DNA of 64,000 bases from Solirubrobacterales bacterium. GTDB lineage: Bacteria > Actinomycetota > Thermoleophilia > Solirubrobacterales > 70-9. A program made the position numbers and the translations under genes. The DNA lies in contig DATMZR010000006.1 of NCBI GenBank assembly GCA_035573435.1, forward strand, positions 186,001-250,000, given 5' to 3'. Positions 9,052 through 17,981 of this stretch are shown in pieces. How positions within the stretch are numbered: position 1 is the first letter of the stretch; the number at the start of each line of letters is the position of its first letter. The notes under the pieces are model-generated. The model was not told where the DNA came from. It searched no databases and saw nothing but the letters and a program-made list of their open reading frames with translations.

Positions 9052-10278
9052 ATGAGCAAGGTGAGGACAGTGACCACCGCCCTCCGACGCTTCGTCGCCA
9101 CCTCGTTTGGCGCCGCCGTGGCGGGCGGGCTCGTCGTGGCCATCGTCGGTTTGATCGCGATCGGCGCCGGGTGGGTGAAGTCGTCGAACGACGATCAGAG
9201 CTCGGCGCTCGCGGCGACGCCGCTCCCCCAGCCGACGACGCGCGAGGTCAGCGGCAAGGGCCTGACGGTGAACCAGATCTATCAGCAGGACTCGCCCGGG
9301 GTCGCGTTCATCCGCGCCCAGTCGGCCCCGCGTCCAGCGTCGCCGCTCAACCCGTTCGGAGGTGGCGGTGGAGGAATCGCGACGGGATCCGGCTTCGTGA
9401 TCGACCACGAGGGCCACGTGCTCACCAACGCGCATGTCGTCGACGGCGCCGACCAGATCCAGGTGACGCTCGGCAACACCGACAATTCCGAGCCGGTGAG
9501 TGCCAAGGTGGTGGGGAAGGATCCCTCCACCGACGTCGCGTTGCTCCAGGTCGACGCGCCGTCCGACGAGCTCCACCCGGTTTCGTTCGGGGACTCCTCC
9601 CAGCTTCAGGTAGGCGACTCGGTGGTTGCCATCGGAAACCCCTTCGGGCTCGATCGCACGGTGACCACCGGGATCGTGTCGGCTCTCCAGCGTGAGATCA
9701 AGGCCCCGAACGGGTTCACGATCAACAACGTCATCCAGACCGACGCCGCCATCAACCCCGGCAACTCCGGCGGGCCGCTCCTCGATGCCGACGGACGCGT
9801 GATCGGGATCAACTCGCAGATCGAGTCTGCAGGCGGAGGGGGAAACGTCGGAATCGGGTTCGCGGTGCCGATCAACACGGCCCGGCAGGTGGTCGACCAG
9901 CTGCTCAGTGGCGGGCAGGTGGAGCACGCCTTCCTCGGGCTCAGCGGGACCGATCTCACCCCGGACATCGCCGACGTGCTCAACCTGCCGGTGAAGCAGG
10001 GGGCGCTGGTCCAAACGGTGGTTCCCGACGGCCCCGCCGACAAGGCCGGGGTCAAGGGTGGAAACGCCACCGTCTCGATCAACGGCCAGCAGATCCGCGC
10101 CGGCGGCGATGTGATCACGGCGATCGACGGCAAGTCCGTGACCGGCATGGACGACGTCATCAACGTGGTCAACCAGAAGCAACCCGGCGACGATGTGCAG
10201 CTCAGCCTGTCCCACGGCGACCAGCAGCGCACGGTCACGGTGACCCTGGGCAACCGTCCCGCGAACGCCAGCGGCTAG
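9052..10278 (+). CDS. HtrA/DegP-type membrane-anchored serine protease with PDZ domain
   Basis: Envelope quality-control protease. A short positively charged N-terminus precedes one hydrophobic anchor (about residues 21-41), then a linker, a glycine run at 103-108 and the trypsin-like domain. The catalytic triad is complete: His128 in TNAHVV, Asp161 in STDVALL, Ser239 in GNSGGPL. One PDZ domain covers about residues 300-395. Length 408 residues, as for actinobacterial HtrA. Its position between trpC and trpF is odd: it has no known link to tryptophan synthesis, and its upstream repeats suggest its own promoter. Confidence 0.93.
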   Translation: MSKVRTVTTALRRFVATSFGAAVAGGLVVAIVGLIAIGAGWVKSSNDDQSSALAATPLPQPTTREVSGKGLTVNQIYQQDSPGVAFIRAQSAPRPASPLNPFGGGGGGIATGSGFVIDHEGHVLTNAHVVDGADQIQVTLGNTDNSEPVSAKVVGKDPSTDVALLQVDAPSDELHPVSFGDSSQLQVGDSVVAIGNPFGLDRTVTTGIVSALQREIKAPNGFTINNVIQTDAAINPGNSGGPLLDADGRVIGINSQIESAGGGGNVGIGFAVPINTARQVVDQLLSGGQVEHAFLGLSGTDLTPDIADVLNLPVKQGALVQTVVPDGPADKAGVKGGNATVSINGQQIRAGGDVITAIDGKSVTGMDDVINVVNQKQPGDDVQLSLSHGDQQRTVTVTLGNRPANASG

Positions 10279-10287
10279 GGAATAACT

Positions 10288-10324
10288 CCGCCGGCATCCT
10301 CCGCTTCGCGTCCGGTGTCGGCGG
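10288..10324. terminator. Imperfect inverted repeat after htrA
   Basis: CCGCCGGCA and TGTCGGCGG (one wobble-type mismatch) are separated by 19 nt, starting 9 nt past the htrA stop. No T-run follows. It could weaken read-through from htrA into trpF, but the evidence is only the stem. Confidence 0.3.
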
Positions 10325-10335
10325 GCGTGGGCACC

Positions 10336-10380
10336 AGCCTGACCCGGCAGGCTCGACCACGTGCACCGGGACTTCGTCCC
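10336..10380. promoter_or_regulatory. Two tandem hairpins in the trpF leader
   Basis: Two perfect stems lie between htrA and trpF: AGCCTG-ACCCGG-CAGGCT at 10336-10353 and GGGAC-TTC-GTCCC at 10368-10380, the second ending 35 nt before the trpF ATG. No leader peptide with clustered Trp codons is present, so a classical attenuator is not supported. They could be RNA structures acting on trpFBA expression or simply chance stems in GC-rich DNA. Confidence 0.3.
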
Positions 10381-10415
10381 TAGCCCCGGCGGGCGCCACG
10401 TATCTTTGTTCTCGC

Positions 10416-11060
10416 ATGCGGGTCAAGTTCTGCGGCATCACGAATCTCGACGACGGGCGCGAGGCAGCGCGCCTCGGCGCCTGGGCGATCGGGCTCAACC
10501 ACCATCCCGAGAGCCCGCGCTTCTGCGAGCCGGAGGTGGCGGCTGAGATCAGCGCCGCGCTCAAGCGCCAGCTCGAGATCGTCGGCGTGTTCGTCAACCC
10601 GAGCCTGGACGAGCTGGCGGCCACGGCCGAGGACGAGTCGCTGACCATGGTCCAGCTTCACGGTGACGAGGGCCCCGCGTTCTGCCAGGAGGCCGCGCGG
10701 CGGACGGGTTGCAAGGTGATCAAGGCGCTACGGGTGCGAAGCGGCGCGGATATTCCTGCCGCCGAGGCGTACCGCACCGACTTCCACCTGCTGGACGCGC
10801 ACCGGCCGGGGACGCCCGGGGGGACCGGCGAGAGCTTCGACTGGGAGCTGCTCGCCGGGCGCCGGTCCGAGATCCCCCTGATCCTGGCCGGCGGTTTGAC
10901 CCCCGAGAACGTCGGCGAGGGAATGGCGGCGGCCCGGCCCTTCGCCGTCGACGTGGCGAGCGGGGTGGAGGTCGAGCCCGGCGTCAAGGATCACGCGCTG
11001 ATGGCACGGTTCGTGGACAGCGCGCAGAGGGGATCGTTCGACCCGCGGGCGGTGGCGTGA
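10416..11060 (+). CDS. trpF: Phosphoribosylanthranilate isomerase
   Basis: Third step of tryptophan synthesis, an Amadori rearrangement on a (beta/alpha)8 barrel. The N-terminal motif [11 protein letters not shown] contains the catalytic cysteine (Cys6), and [19 protein letters not shown] carries the general-acid aspartate followed by the family's G-x-G-x-x-F/W segment. [11 protein letters not shown] and VDVASGVE form the phosphate-binding end. Length 214 residues. A 137-nt leader precedes it; its stop overlaps trpB by 4 nt. Confidence 0.94.
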   Translation: MRVKFCGITNLDDGREAARLGAWAIGLNHHPESPRFCEPEVAAEISAALKRQLEIVGVFVNPSLDELAATAEDESLTMVQLHGDEGPAFCQEAARRTGCKVIKALRVRSGADIPAAEAYRTDFHLLDAHRPGTPGGTGESFDWELLAGRRSEIPLILAGGLTPENVGEGMAAARPFAVDVASGVEVEPGVKDHALMARFVDSAQRGSFDPRAVA

Positions 11061-12259
11061 GCACGGCCATGGTCGAAGAGCGCTTCGGGGTCTACGGGGG
11101 CCGCTATGTCCCCGAGGTCCTGATCCCGGCCCTGGACGACCTGTCCGCCGCCTGGGCGGCCGCCCGTGAGGACTCCGGGTTCCGGGGGGAGCTCGATGCG
11201 CTGCTTCGCGACTACGTCGGCCGGCCGACGCCGCTGTACCGCGCCGACCGTCTCTCGGAGCGGATCGGGCGCCGCGTCTATTTGAAGCGGGAGGACCTCG
11301 CCCACACCGGCGCTCACAAGATCAACAACGCGGTCGGCCAGGCGCTGCTGGCGCGCCAGATGGGGAAGGCCCGCGTGATCGCCGAGACCGGCGCCGGGCA
11401 GCACGGCGTCGCGGCGGCAACGGCCTGCGCGCTGCTCGACCTGGAGTGCGTCGTGTACATGGGCACGGAGGACATCCGCCGCCAAGCGCCCAACGTCGAG
11501 CGCATGCAGCTCCTGGGGGCCGAAGTCATCCCGGTCGAGGCGGGCGCGCGGACCTTGAAGGAGGCCGTCAGCGCGGCGATCCGGGACTGGGTCGCCAACG
11601 TGCGCACCACCCATTACATCATCGGCTCCGCGGTCGGGCCGGCGCCGTACCCGGCGCTGGTGCGCGATCTTCAGCGGGTGATCGGCGACGAGGCTCGCCG
11701 GCAGGCGTTGGCGGCCGAAGGGGGACTTCCAGCCAGGGTGATCGCCTGCGTCGGGGGAGGCTCCAACGCGATCGGGATGTTCTACGCCTTCCTGGAGGAC
11801 CGTGACGTGGTGTTGATCGGAGTCGAGGCGGGAGGCGAAGGGCTGGACGCTCGCCACGGCGCTTCGCTCGTCGCCGGGAGAACCGGGGTCCTGCACGGAG
11901 CGATGTCGTCGGTACTAGCCGACGAGCAGGGGCAGATCCTCGAGGCCCACTCCGTCTCGGCCGGGCTGGACTACCCGGGGGTCGGCCCGGAGCATGCGCA
12001 GCTTCGGGATACGGGCCGGGCGCGCTACGAGGCGGTCACCGACGCGGAGGCGCTCCGCGCCTTCCGGGAGCTGGCCCGGATCGAGGGAATCCTGCCCGCG
12101 CTCGAGCCCGCGCACGCCATCGCCTGGCTGCTTCGGTCGGCCGAATCCTCCGCTGGCGCTTCGGATTCGGCCGACGATTATGACCTCCTCTGTCTCAGCG
12201 GCCGAGGGGACAAAGACCTCGCCGAGGCCATCGCGCGGCTCGGTGACCTCGGTGGCTGA
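11057..12259 (+). CDS. trpB: Tryptophan synthase beta chain
   Basis: PLP-dependent subunit that joins indole and serine. The Schiff-base lysine lies in [10 protein letters not shown] near residue 86; [10 protein letters not shown] and the phosphate-binding glycine loop [12 protein letters not shown] are present, as is the C-terminal [11 protein letters not shown]. Length 400 residues, the usual size of TrpB1. The frame is open upstream inside trpF, but the GTG at 11057 overlaps the trpF TGA (GTGA) and gives a normal N-terminus; an ATG lies four codons later. Confidence 0.95.
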   Translation: MSTAMVEERFGVYGGRYVPEVLIPALDDLSAAWAAAREDSGFRGELDALLRDYVGRPTPLYRADRLSERIGRRVYLKREDLAHTGAHKINNAVGQALLARQMGKARVIAETGAGQHGVAAATACALLDLECVVYMGTEDIRRQAPNVERMQLLGAEVIPVEAGARTLKEAVSAAIRDWVANVRTTHYIIGSAVGPAPYPALVRDLQRVIGDEARRQALAAEGGLPARVIACVGGGSNAIGMFYAFLEDRDVVLIGVEAGGEGLDARHGASLVAGRTGVLHGAMSSVLADEQGQILEAHSVSAGLDYPGVGPEHAQLRDTGRARYEAVTDAEALRAFRELARIEGILPALEPAHAIAWLLRSAESSAGASDSADDYDLLCLSGRGDKDLAEAIARLGDLGG

Positions 12260-13079
12260 GACGTCCGTGACCGGCGCGTCCGGGATCGCGGAGGCGTTCG
12301 CCGGGGCGCGCGAGCAGGGCAGGGCCGCGCTGATGCCCTACCTGATGGGCGGCTTCCCCGACACAGAGACCGCGCTGGCCGTCGCCGGGTCCTACGCCGA
12401 TGCGGGGGCGGATCTGATCGAGCTCGGGGTTCCCTTCTCCGACCCGCTCGCCGACGGCCCCGTGATCCACGCGGCAGCCACGCGGGCGCTGGCGGCGGGG
12501 GCCACGCTGGAGCGAGTCCTGTCGATCTGCGAGCGGCTCGCCGAACGGCTTCCGGTGGTACCGATGGTGTACGCGAACATGGTCCTGGCACGCGGCACCA
12601 CCGAGTTCGCCGGGCTGCTCGCCGACGCCGGCGCTGCCGGCGTGATCGTTCCGGACCTGCCAGTGGAGGAGGCCGGGGAGATCGGCGCCGAGCTGGGAGG
12701 CGCCGGTATCTCGCTGGTGCCCCTGGTCGCCCCGACCACGCCGAGCGAGCGCCGCCGCCGCATCTGCGAGCGAGCGAAGGGGTTCGTCTACGTCGTCTCC
12801 GATACCAAGGTCACGGGCGAGCGCGACCAGCTGCCGGCCGGCCTGGCCGAGCTCGTGGCCGCCGTGCAAGCCGACGCATCCGTGCCCGCCGCGGTCGGGT
12901 TCGGGATCGGGGCTCCGGAGCAGGCGGCGGCCGTGGGACGGATTGCCGACGGGGTGATCATCGGCAGTCGGCTGGTGAGGGCGGTCTCCGAGGCCTCCGG
13001 CCGCGACGAGGCCGCCCGGGCGGTTGGCGACTTTCTTCGCGAGACACGAGCGGCGCTCAGCGGCGACGATCAAGCCTGA
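12252..13079 (+). CDS. trpA: Tryptophan synthase alpha chain
   Basis: Cleaves indole-3-glycerol phosphate and channels indole to TrpB. The signature [19 protein letters not shown] contains both catalytic acids (the E of IELG and the D of PLAD). [27 protein letters not shown] and [14 protein letters not shown] match the family. 275 residues from the GTG at 12252, which overlaps trpB by 8 nt. Last recognised tryptophan gene of the cluster. Confidence 0.94.
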   Translation: MAETSVTGASGIAEAFAGAREQGRAALMPYLMGGFPDTETALAVAGSYADAGADLIELGVPFSDPLADGPVIHAAATRALAAGATLERVLSICERLAERLPVVPMVYANMVLARGTTEFAGLLADAGAAGVIVPDLPVEEAGEIGAELGGAGISLVPLVAPTTPSERRRRICERAKGFVYVVSDTKVTGERDQLPAGLAELVAAVQADASVPAAVGFGIGAPEQAAAVGRIADGVIIGSRLVRAVSEASGRDEAARAVGDFLRETRAALSGDDQA

Positions 13080-13112
13080 TCAGCGTCGAGCGCGTCGGAT
13101 AGATTGCGGCAC

Positions 13113-13274
13113 GTGCAGCTGGTCGTGTTCACGGTCGTCGGGCTCAGCGCGATGGTCGTCGCTTACGCCTTTGGGCTCGGCGGCGCGGTCGGCTTCCTGA
13201 TCTTCCTCGCGATCCTCTTCCTCGGCGTCGTGATCCGTGTCTCGGCGCCGCTGATCGAGCGCCTGCGGCCCTGA
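13113..13274 (+). CDS. Small membrane protein (53 residues), function unknown
   Basis: A GTG-started frame of 53 codons fills the gap between trpA and the phosphofructokinase gene, ending 3 nt before the latter's ATG. The product is almost wholly hydrophobic, with two likely membrane helices (about residues 3-20 and 22-43) separated by a glycine-rich turn (GLGGAVG), and ends in a charged tail, PLIERLRP. The run of hydrophobic codons and the tight fit between neighbours support a real gene. I do not recognise the family. It differs from the larger Trp-operon membrane protein known from other actinobacteria (TIGR02234). Confidence 0.6.
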   Translation: MQLVVFTVVGLSAMVVAYAFGLGGAVGFLIFLAILFLGVVIRVSAPLIERLRP

Positions 13275-13277
13275 GCC

Positions 13278-14309
13278 ATGCGTGTCGGCGTCCTCACGGG
13301 AGGCGGCGACTGTCCTGGCCTCAACGCTGCGATTCGCGCCATCGTGCGAAAGGGCATCGATCAGTATGGGCACGCGATCGTCGGCTTTCGCGACGGCTGG
13401 CGGGGGCCGCTCGAGAACCTCCACGAGGAGCTCACCATCGAGAGCACCCGCGGCATCCTGCCGCGCGGGGGAACCATCCTCGGCACCTCCCGCACCAACC
13501 CGTTCAAGGGCGAGGAAGGGCCGGAACGGGTTCGCGAGACGATAGAGGCCCTCCATCTGGACGGGCTGATCGCGATCGGCGGCGAGGACACCCTCGGCGC
13601 CGCAGCGCGTCTCAACGGCGAACACGCGGTGCCGGTGCTCGGAGTCCCGAAGACGATCGACAACGACCTGGCCGCCACCGACATGACCTTCGGCTTCGAC
13701 ACCGCCCTCCAGGTGGCGACCGAGGCGATCGATCGCCTTCATACGACCGCTGAATCCCACCATCGGGTGATGGTCGTCGAGGTGATGGGGCGACACGCAG
13801 GCTGGATCGCGCTCCACTCCGGGCTGGCAGGCGGCGGCGACGTGATCCTGATCCCAGAGCGCCCGTTCGACATCGAGGAGGTATGCCGGTTGATCCAGCG
13901 CCGTCACGCCCGCGGTCGCCTGTTCTCGATCGTCGTGGTTGCTGAAGGTGCGATACCTGCCGAGGGGACGATGGAGGTTGCCGAGGGCGAAAAGGACGAG
14001 TTCGGCCACGTCCGCCTGGGCGGCATTGGCCATCGGCTGGAACGGGAGATCGAGGCGCGGACAGGATTCGAGACCCGCGCCGTGGTCCTGGGCCACATTC
14101 AGCGCGGCGGGACGCCGACCGCGTTCGACCGGGTGCTGGCCACCCGACTGGGCGTCGCCGCGATCGACGCCGCGCACGAGGGCCGGTGGGGGACGATGCC
14201 GGCTCTCCGCGGCACACGGATCGAGCTGGTGCCACTTGATCAGGCGGTGGAGAAGCTGCGCACGGTCCCCCCGGAGGACTACGAGGTAGCCGAGCCCTTC
14301 CTCGGGTGA
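13278..14309 (+). CDS. 6-phosphofructokinase, pyrophosphate-type signature
   Basis: Phosphorylates fructose 6-phosphate in glycolysis. The fold is clear: VGVLTGGGDCPGLNAAIR, catalytic TIDND (Asp128), MGRHAGWIAL and HIQRGGTP. Two specificity positions are informative: GGEDT places Asp at residue 104, where ATP enzymes have Gly, and PKTIDND places Lys at 125, where E. coli PfkA has Gly. In this family Asp plus Lys marks pyrophosphate-dependent enzymes, as in the Amycolatopsis enzyme; actinobacterial ATP enzymes keep Gly with Lys. PPi use is therefore likely but inferred. 343 residues; its stop overlaps the next gene (GTGA). Confidence 0.88.
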   Translation: MRVGVLTGGGDCPGLNAAIRAIVRKGIDQYGHAIVGFRDGWRGPLENLHEELTIESTRGILPRGGTILGTSRTNPFKGEEGPERVRETIEALHLDGLIAIGGEDTLGAAARLNGEHAVPVLGVPKTIDNDLAATDMTFGFDTALQVATEAIDRLHTTAESHHRVMVVEVMGRHAGWIALHSGLAGGGDVILIPERPFDIEEVCRLIQRRHARGRLFSIVVVAEGAIPAEGTMEVAEGEKDEFGHVRLGGIGHRLEREIEARTGFETRAVVLGHIQRGGTPTAFDRVLATRLGVAAIDAAHEGRWGTMPALRGTRIELVPLDQAVEKLRTVPPEDYEVAEPFLG

Positions 14310-15439
14310 CCGCTCGCGCGGTCGGGACCGTCCTGGCAATGCTGGGGCTGGTCGTTGCCGGCCTGGCCGCAGGTTGCGCAGCTACCGGCTCCGGGATCGA
14401 GGGGGGCGAGCGCGTGACGATCTACGTCAGCATGCCGCTGCGCGGCCCCGATTCGGTTGAGGGCCGCGACGTGGTTCGCGCCGCAAAGCTCGCCTTGGCA
14501 GACGCAGGCGGAAAGGTCGGGGAGCTTGCGGTGCGCGCTGTCTACCTCGACGACACCGGCGGCTCGGGCGCCGCCGCTCGCTGGAGCCAGGCGGTGGCCG
14601 CCGCGAATGCCCGGAAGGCGGCGCAGGACTACTCGGCGATTGCCTACCTGGGCGACTTCCACTCCGGCGCCACCCGCGCCTCGCTGCCGATCACGAACGC
14701 GGCGCGGATGCTCCAGGTCTCGCCGGCCAGCGCCGCGGTCGACCTAGTGCAGCCCTACCTTGGAGCGGGGGACCAGATCCCGGAGGAGGTTCAGGCGACC
14801 GGCGACCGTACCTTCGGCCGCGTGATTCCCAGCGACGAGGTGCAGGCCGAGGCGGCCGCTGGATGGACGAGGCGGCTTGGCGCCCGGCGGGTGGGCACGC
14901 TCGCGGATGGCTCCGAGTTCGGCCGGACCATGGTTCGGGCCTTTCGCCAAAGCCTGCCGAGCGCCAGGCTGACGCGTCGCCGCGATGACCTCCGCTACTA
15001 CGGTGGCGGACCCGAGCGCCTGCCGGCCACGCTGATCCACGGCTACACCGGCGCGGTGATGGGGTCGGACGCCCTGCTCGGTGTCCGGAGCGCACCCGGG
15101 ATCCTGGTCACCTCCGCCGCCCAGGATCCCTCGCAGCTGCCGCCGGCGGGGGAACGGTTCGCGCGGGCCTTCAGGCAGCGTTACGCGCGCGAGCCGGGCC
15201 GCTACGCCGCCTACGGCTACGAGGCGATGGGGGTGGTGCTCGACTCGATCCGCCGCGCGGGCGATCAGGGCGACAGTCGCGATGCCGTCGTCGACGCCTT
15301 CTTCGACACACAGGATCGCGACTCGGTGCTGGGTACCTACTCGATCGACGAAGTGGGCAACACGACCCTCGGCCGGCTCTCGGGATACCGGCTCACCCAT
15401 GGCCGGCCACGCGTCCAGTTAGCGTTACGAGTGCGCTGA
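14306..15439 (+). CDS. Lipoprotein ABC-transporter substrate-binding protein (branched-chain amino acid type)
   Basis: Type I periplasmic-binding fold resembling LivJ/LivK proteins. A signal peptide ends in a lipobox (GLAAGC, Cys24), so it is probably anchored on the outer face of the membrane. Conserved features are IYVSMPLRGPDSVEGRDVVRAA near the N-terminus, AYLGDFHSGATRASLPITN and AAYGYEAMGVVLDSI. No permease or ATPase genes adjoin it, so the transporter is elsewhere or the protein acts as a sensor. 377 residues from a GTG that overlaps the phosphofructokinase stop; the ligand is unknown. Confidence 0.82.
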   Translation: MTARAVGTVLAMLGLVVAGLAAGCAATGSGIEGGERVTIYVSMPLRGPDSVEGRDVVRAAKLALADAGGKVGELAVRAVYLDDTGGSGAAARWSQAVAAANARKAAQDYSAIAYLGDFHSGATRASLPITNAARMLQVSPASAAVDLVQPYLGAGDQIPEEVQATGDRTFGRVIPSDEVQAEAAAGWTRRLGARRVGTLADGSEFGRTMVRAFRQSLPSARLTRRRDDLRYYGGGPERLPATLIHGYTGAVMGSDALLGVRSAPGILVTSAAQDPSQLPPAGERFARAFRQRYAREPGRYAAYGYEAMGVVLDSIRRAGDQGDSRDAVVDAFFDTQDRDSVLGTYSIDEVGNTTLGRLSGYRLTHGRPRVQLALRVR

Positions 15440-15453
15440 GCGGCTCTCAGCGC
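15433..15453. terminator. Bidirectional hairpin over two convergent stop codons
   Basis: A perfect 8-bp stem GCGCTGAG / CTCAGCGC with loop CGGCT lies where the binding-protein gene (+) and the epimerase gene (-) meet. Each arm contains the TGA of one gene, so the structure serves both directions symmetrically. There is no T-run. Confidence 0.55.
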
Positions 15454-16358
15454 GGGAGGAGGTCCTTCAGGGCGGGCTCGAGGTCGGGGTGGCGAAATGC
15501 GAAGCCGGCGTCCAGGGCGCGGCGGGGAATTGTGCGCTGTCCACCGGTTGCGATCTCGCCCAGCTCATCGCCGAACCGGGCCTTGAGGGCGAGCTTCGGC
15601 ACGGGGAGCACCGCGGGGCGCCTCAACACTCGCCCGAGCGCCTTCGAGAACTCGCGGTTCGTCACCGGGTTTGGCGCCGCGGCGTTGTAGGTGCCGGACG
15701 CCTGGTCCGTGTCCAGCGCCCAGAGCAGCAGGCCGACCTCGTCGTCGAGGTGGATCCAGGGCATGTATTGCCCGCCACCGGCGAGGGGACCGCCGACCCC
15801 GAGCTTGAACGGGAGCAGGAGTTGCTTCAGCAGGCCGTGGTCGGGATCCAGCACCAGCCCGGTGCGCATCACGACCACCCGGACTCCGACCTTCTCGGCC
15901 TCGTGCGCTGCTGCCTCCCAGGCCACGCAGACCTCGGCGTCGAACGTGGCGCCCGGTCCGTTGGATTCGTCCACCACCGCTTCGCCGCGATCCCCGTAGT
16001 AGCCGACGCCAGACTGACTGACCAGCGTCCTCGGACGCGGCTCGGCCGCGCTGATCGCATCCACGAGGTTCTTCGTGGATCGCACGCGGCTGTCGCGGAT
16101 GCGCTGCTTGGCGGCCTCGGTCCAGCGCTGGTCGAGCGGCTCGCCGATCAGGTTGATGACGCCCTCGACGCCGGCGAGTGCGCTCGGGGGCGGACGCTCG
16201 ATGGCGGGATCCCAGCCATGCCAGGTGACGGTCGGATTTCCGTGCCGCGCTAGCCCAGGGTCGCGAGTCAAGCCCACGACCTCGTCGCCGCGAGCAAGCA
16301 GCGCGTCGCAGACGGCCGAGCCGATGAACCCGCTTGCACCGGTTATGAGTACGCGCAT
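15447..16358 (-). CDS. TIGR01777-family NAD(P)-dependent epimerase (YfcH/SDR39U1 type)
   Basis: Atypical short-chain dehydrogenase of the extended SDR class. The nucleotide motif GASGFIGSAV begins at residue 7, followed by the family marker VINLIGEPLDQRWTEAAKQ, SQSGVGYYGDRGE with the usual Tyr, the PWIHLDDEVGLLLWAL segment and the C-terminal DUF1731-like GDELGEIATGGQR. Length 303 residues, normal. The ATG at 16358 has GGGGAGG a few bases upstream; the frame continues upstream but without such a site. It lies 23 nt behind the malic enzyme on the same strand, so the two are likely co-transcribed. Confidence 0.9.
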   Translation of the reverse strand: MRVLITGASGFIGSAVCDALLARGDEVVGLTRDPGLARHGNPTVTWHGWDPAIERPPPSALAGVEGVINLIGEPLDQRWTEAAKQRIRDSRVRSTKNLVDAISAAEPRPRTLVSQSGVGYYGDRGEAVVDESNGPGATFDAEVCVAWEAAAHEAEKVGVRVVVMRTGLVLDPDHGLLKQLLLPFKLGVGGPLAGGGQYMPWIHLDDEVGLLLWALDTDQASGTYNAAAPNPVTNREFSKALGRVLRRPAVLPVPKLALKARFGDELGEIATGGQRTIPRRALDAGFAFRHPDLEPALKDLLPR

Positions 16359-16381
16359 CGCTGCCTCCCCGCGGTTCGGCG

Positions 16382-17842
16382 CTAGTCGACCGTCGCGAAC
16401 GTTCCCGTCTCTTCGGAGACCCTCGCGATCCCCTCGCGACGCGCCTCCTGGACGACCGCGGCGGCGACCGCCGGCGCGACGTCGCGATCGAAGACGCTGG
16501 GGATGATGTAGTCCTCGCTCAGGTCCTGCTCGGCGACCACCTCGGCGATCCCCTGGGCCGCGGCCAGCTTCATCTCCTCCGTGATTCGGGGCGCCCCGGC
16601 GTCGAGCGCGCCACGGAAGATGCCCGGAAAGCAGAGCACGTTGTTGATCTGGTTCGGGTAGTCGGAGCGGCCCGTGGCCATGATCCGCACATACGGCTCG
16701 GCCTCCTCGGGCGTCACCTCCGGGTTGGGGTTGGCCATCGCGAACACGATCGCGTCGTGGGACATCTTCGCGAGGGCCTCGGCAGGGATGATCCCGGGCC
16801 CCGAGACGCCGATGAACAAATCGCATCCCTCGATCACGTCGGCCGGTGTGCCCTCGAGCTTCTCGGGATTCGAGTTCTCGGCGTACCAGCGCTTGATGTC
16901 GCTCATCTCCCCCGCGGCGTAGTCGTCGCGCTCGGTGGAAAGCGCTCCATCGCGGTCGCATCCGATCACTTGGCTGATCCCGGAGGCCAGCATCATCTTG
17001 GTAACGGCGACCCCCGCCGCTCCGAGACCGACGACCAGCACGCGCAGGTCTTCGAGGTCCTTGCCGACGATCTTCAGAGCGTTGAAGAGTGCCGCCATCA
17101 CCACCACGGCGGTCCCGTGCTGGTCGTCGTGAAAGACGGGGATGTCGAGCTCAGCCTTCAGTCGCTCCTCGATCTCGAAGCAGCGCGGCGCGGCGATGTC
17201 CTCGAGGTTTATCCCCCCGAAGGTCGGCGAGATCAGTTCCACCGTGCGCACGATCTGGTCCGGGTCATGCGTGCTGAGGCAGATCGGAAAGGCGTCGACG
17301 TTGGCGAACTCCTTGAACAGCATCGCCTTGCCCTCCATCACAGGCATCGCGGCCTCCGGCCCAATGTCGCCCAGGCCGAGCACCGCGCTGCCGTCGGAGA
17401 CCACGGCCACCGTGTTGCGCTTGATCGTGTACTCGAAGGCCTTCGAGCGATCGGACGCGATCTGCAGGCAAACGCGGGCGACTCCCGGCGTGTAGGCCAT
17501 GGACAGGTCGTCGCGGGTCTTCAGCGGGTACTTGTTCTGCTGCTCGATCTTGCCGCCCCGATGCATTTGCAGCGTGCGGTCCACGTAGTCGAGCACCCGG
17601 GCCCCGCGGGTGGAGCCGATCGCCCGCAGGATCTCCTCCCAGTGCGCCTGGTCGCGGGCGTCGATGGTGAACTCGCGCACCCGCTTGCCCTCGCTGCCTG
17701 CGCCCGGCACCAGGTCCACGCTCTGGAGGGCGCCCCCCGCCTCGGCGATGCGCCCGGTGAGCTTGCCCAGCGGCTCCTGGCGCGCGTCGAGCTCGACGCG
17801 CACGGTCACGGAGAACTGAGCTTGGGCGGGTGGCGCGACCAT
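16382..17842 (-). CDS. NAD(P)-dependent malic enzyme with N-terminal ACT domain
   Basis: Oxidatively decarboxylates malate to pyruvate. An ACT-like domain (about residues 8-90) suggests amino-acid control. The catalytic part has Tyr117 in AYTPGVARVC, the lysine in MEGKAMLFKEFANVDAFP, metal ligands in FHDDQHGTAVV and a Rossmann motif VVGLGAAGVAV. IAMANPNPEV-like and NQINNVLCFPGIFRG segments complete the match. 486 residues from ATG 17842. It diverges from polA, and the gap carries a palindromic repeat. Cofactor preference cannot be read with confidence. Confidence 0.92.
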   Translation of the reverse strand: MVAPPAQAQFSVTVRVELDARQEPLGKLTGRIAEAGGALQSVDLVPGAGSEGKRVREFTIDARDQAHWEEILRAIGSTRGARVLDYVDRTLQMHRGGKIEQQNKYPLKTRDDLSMAYTPGVARVCLQIASDRSKAFEYTIKRNTVAVVSDGSAVLGLGDIGPEAAMPVMEGKAMLFKEFANVDAFPICLSTHDPDQIVRTVELISPTFGGINLEDIAAPRCFEIEERLKAELDIPVFHDDQHGTAVVVMAALFNALKIVGKDLEDLRVLVVGLGAAGVAVTKMMLASGISQVIGCDRDGALSTERDDYAAGEMSDIKRWYAENSNPEKLEGTPADVIEGCDLFIGVSGPGIIPAEALAKMSHDAIVFAMANPNPEVTPEEAEPYVRIMATGRSDYPNQINNVLCFPGIFRGALDAGAPRITEEMKLAAAQGIAEVVAEQDLSEDYIIPSVFDRDVAPAVAAAVVQEARREGIARVSEETGTFATVD

Positions 17843-17902
17843 CGGGCGGCAATCATAGGCACCGGCCTCGGGCAGGCACCGGCCTCGGGCCGCCGACGAA
17901 TT

Positions 17903-17936
17903 GGCGAGTTTGTGGGGAGTGCGCCACAAAAACGCC
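17903..17936. repeat. Palindromic intergenic repeat, copy 1
   Basis: 34-nt palindrome with nested arms: GGCG-AG-TTTGTGG, a 5-nt spacer, GCGCCACAAA-AA-CGCC. It lies in the divergent gap between malic enzyme and polA. The same layout (GGCG, 2 nt, TTTGTGG..., GCGCCACAAA, 2 nt, CGCC) occurs at 49757-49791, 32 kb away and unrelated otherwise. Its role (operator, extragenic repeat or RNA structure) is unknown. Confidence 0.65.
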
Positions 17937-17981
17937 ATTCGCGCCCTCTTCGTCGTCGACTTCCTTTGGCAGGATGGATGT

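Noticed and set aside
10279-10415. A classical tryptophan attenuator before trpF
   Set aside because: Hairpins are present, but no short leader frame with consecutive Trp codons was found, nor a T-run terminator.
17903-17936. The TTTGTGG...CCACAAA palindromes as Rex operators
   Set aside because: Rex sites are TTGTG-N8-CACAA. The two copies here have 10 and 11 bases between the arms and lack the central TT/AA preference, although rex is present in the window.
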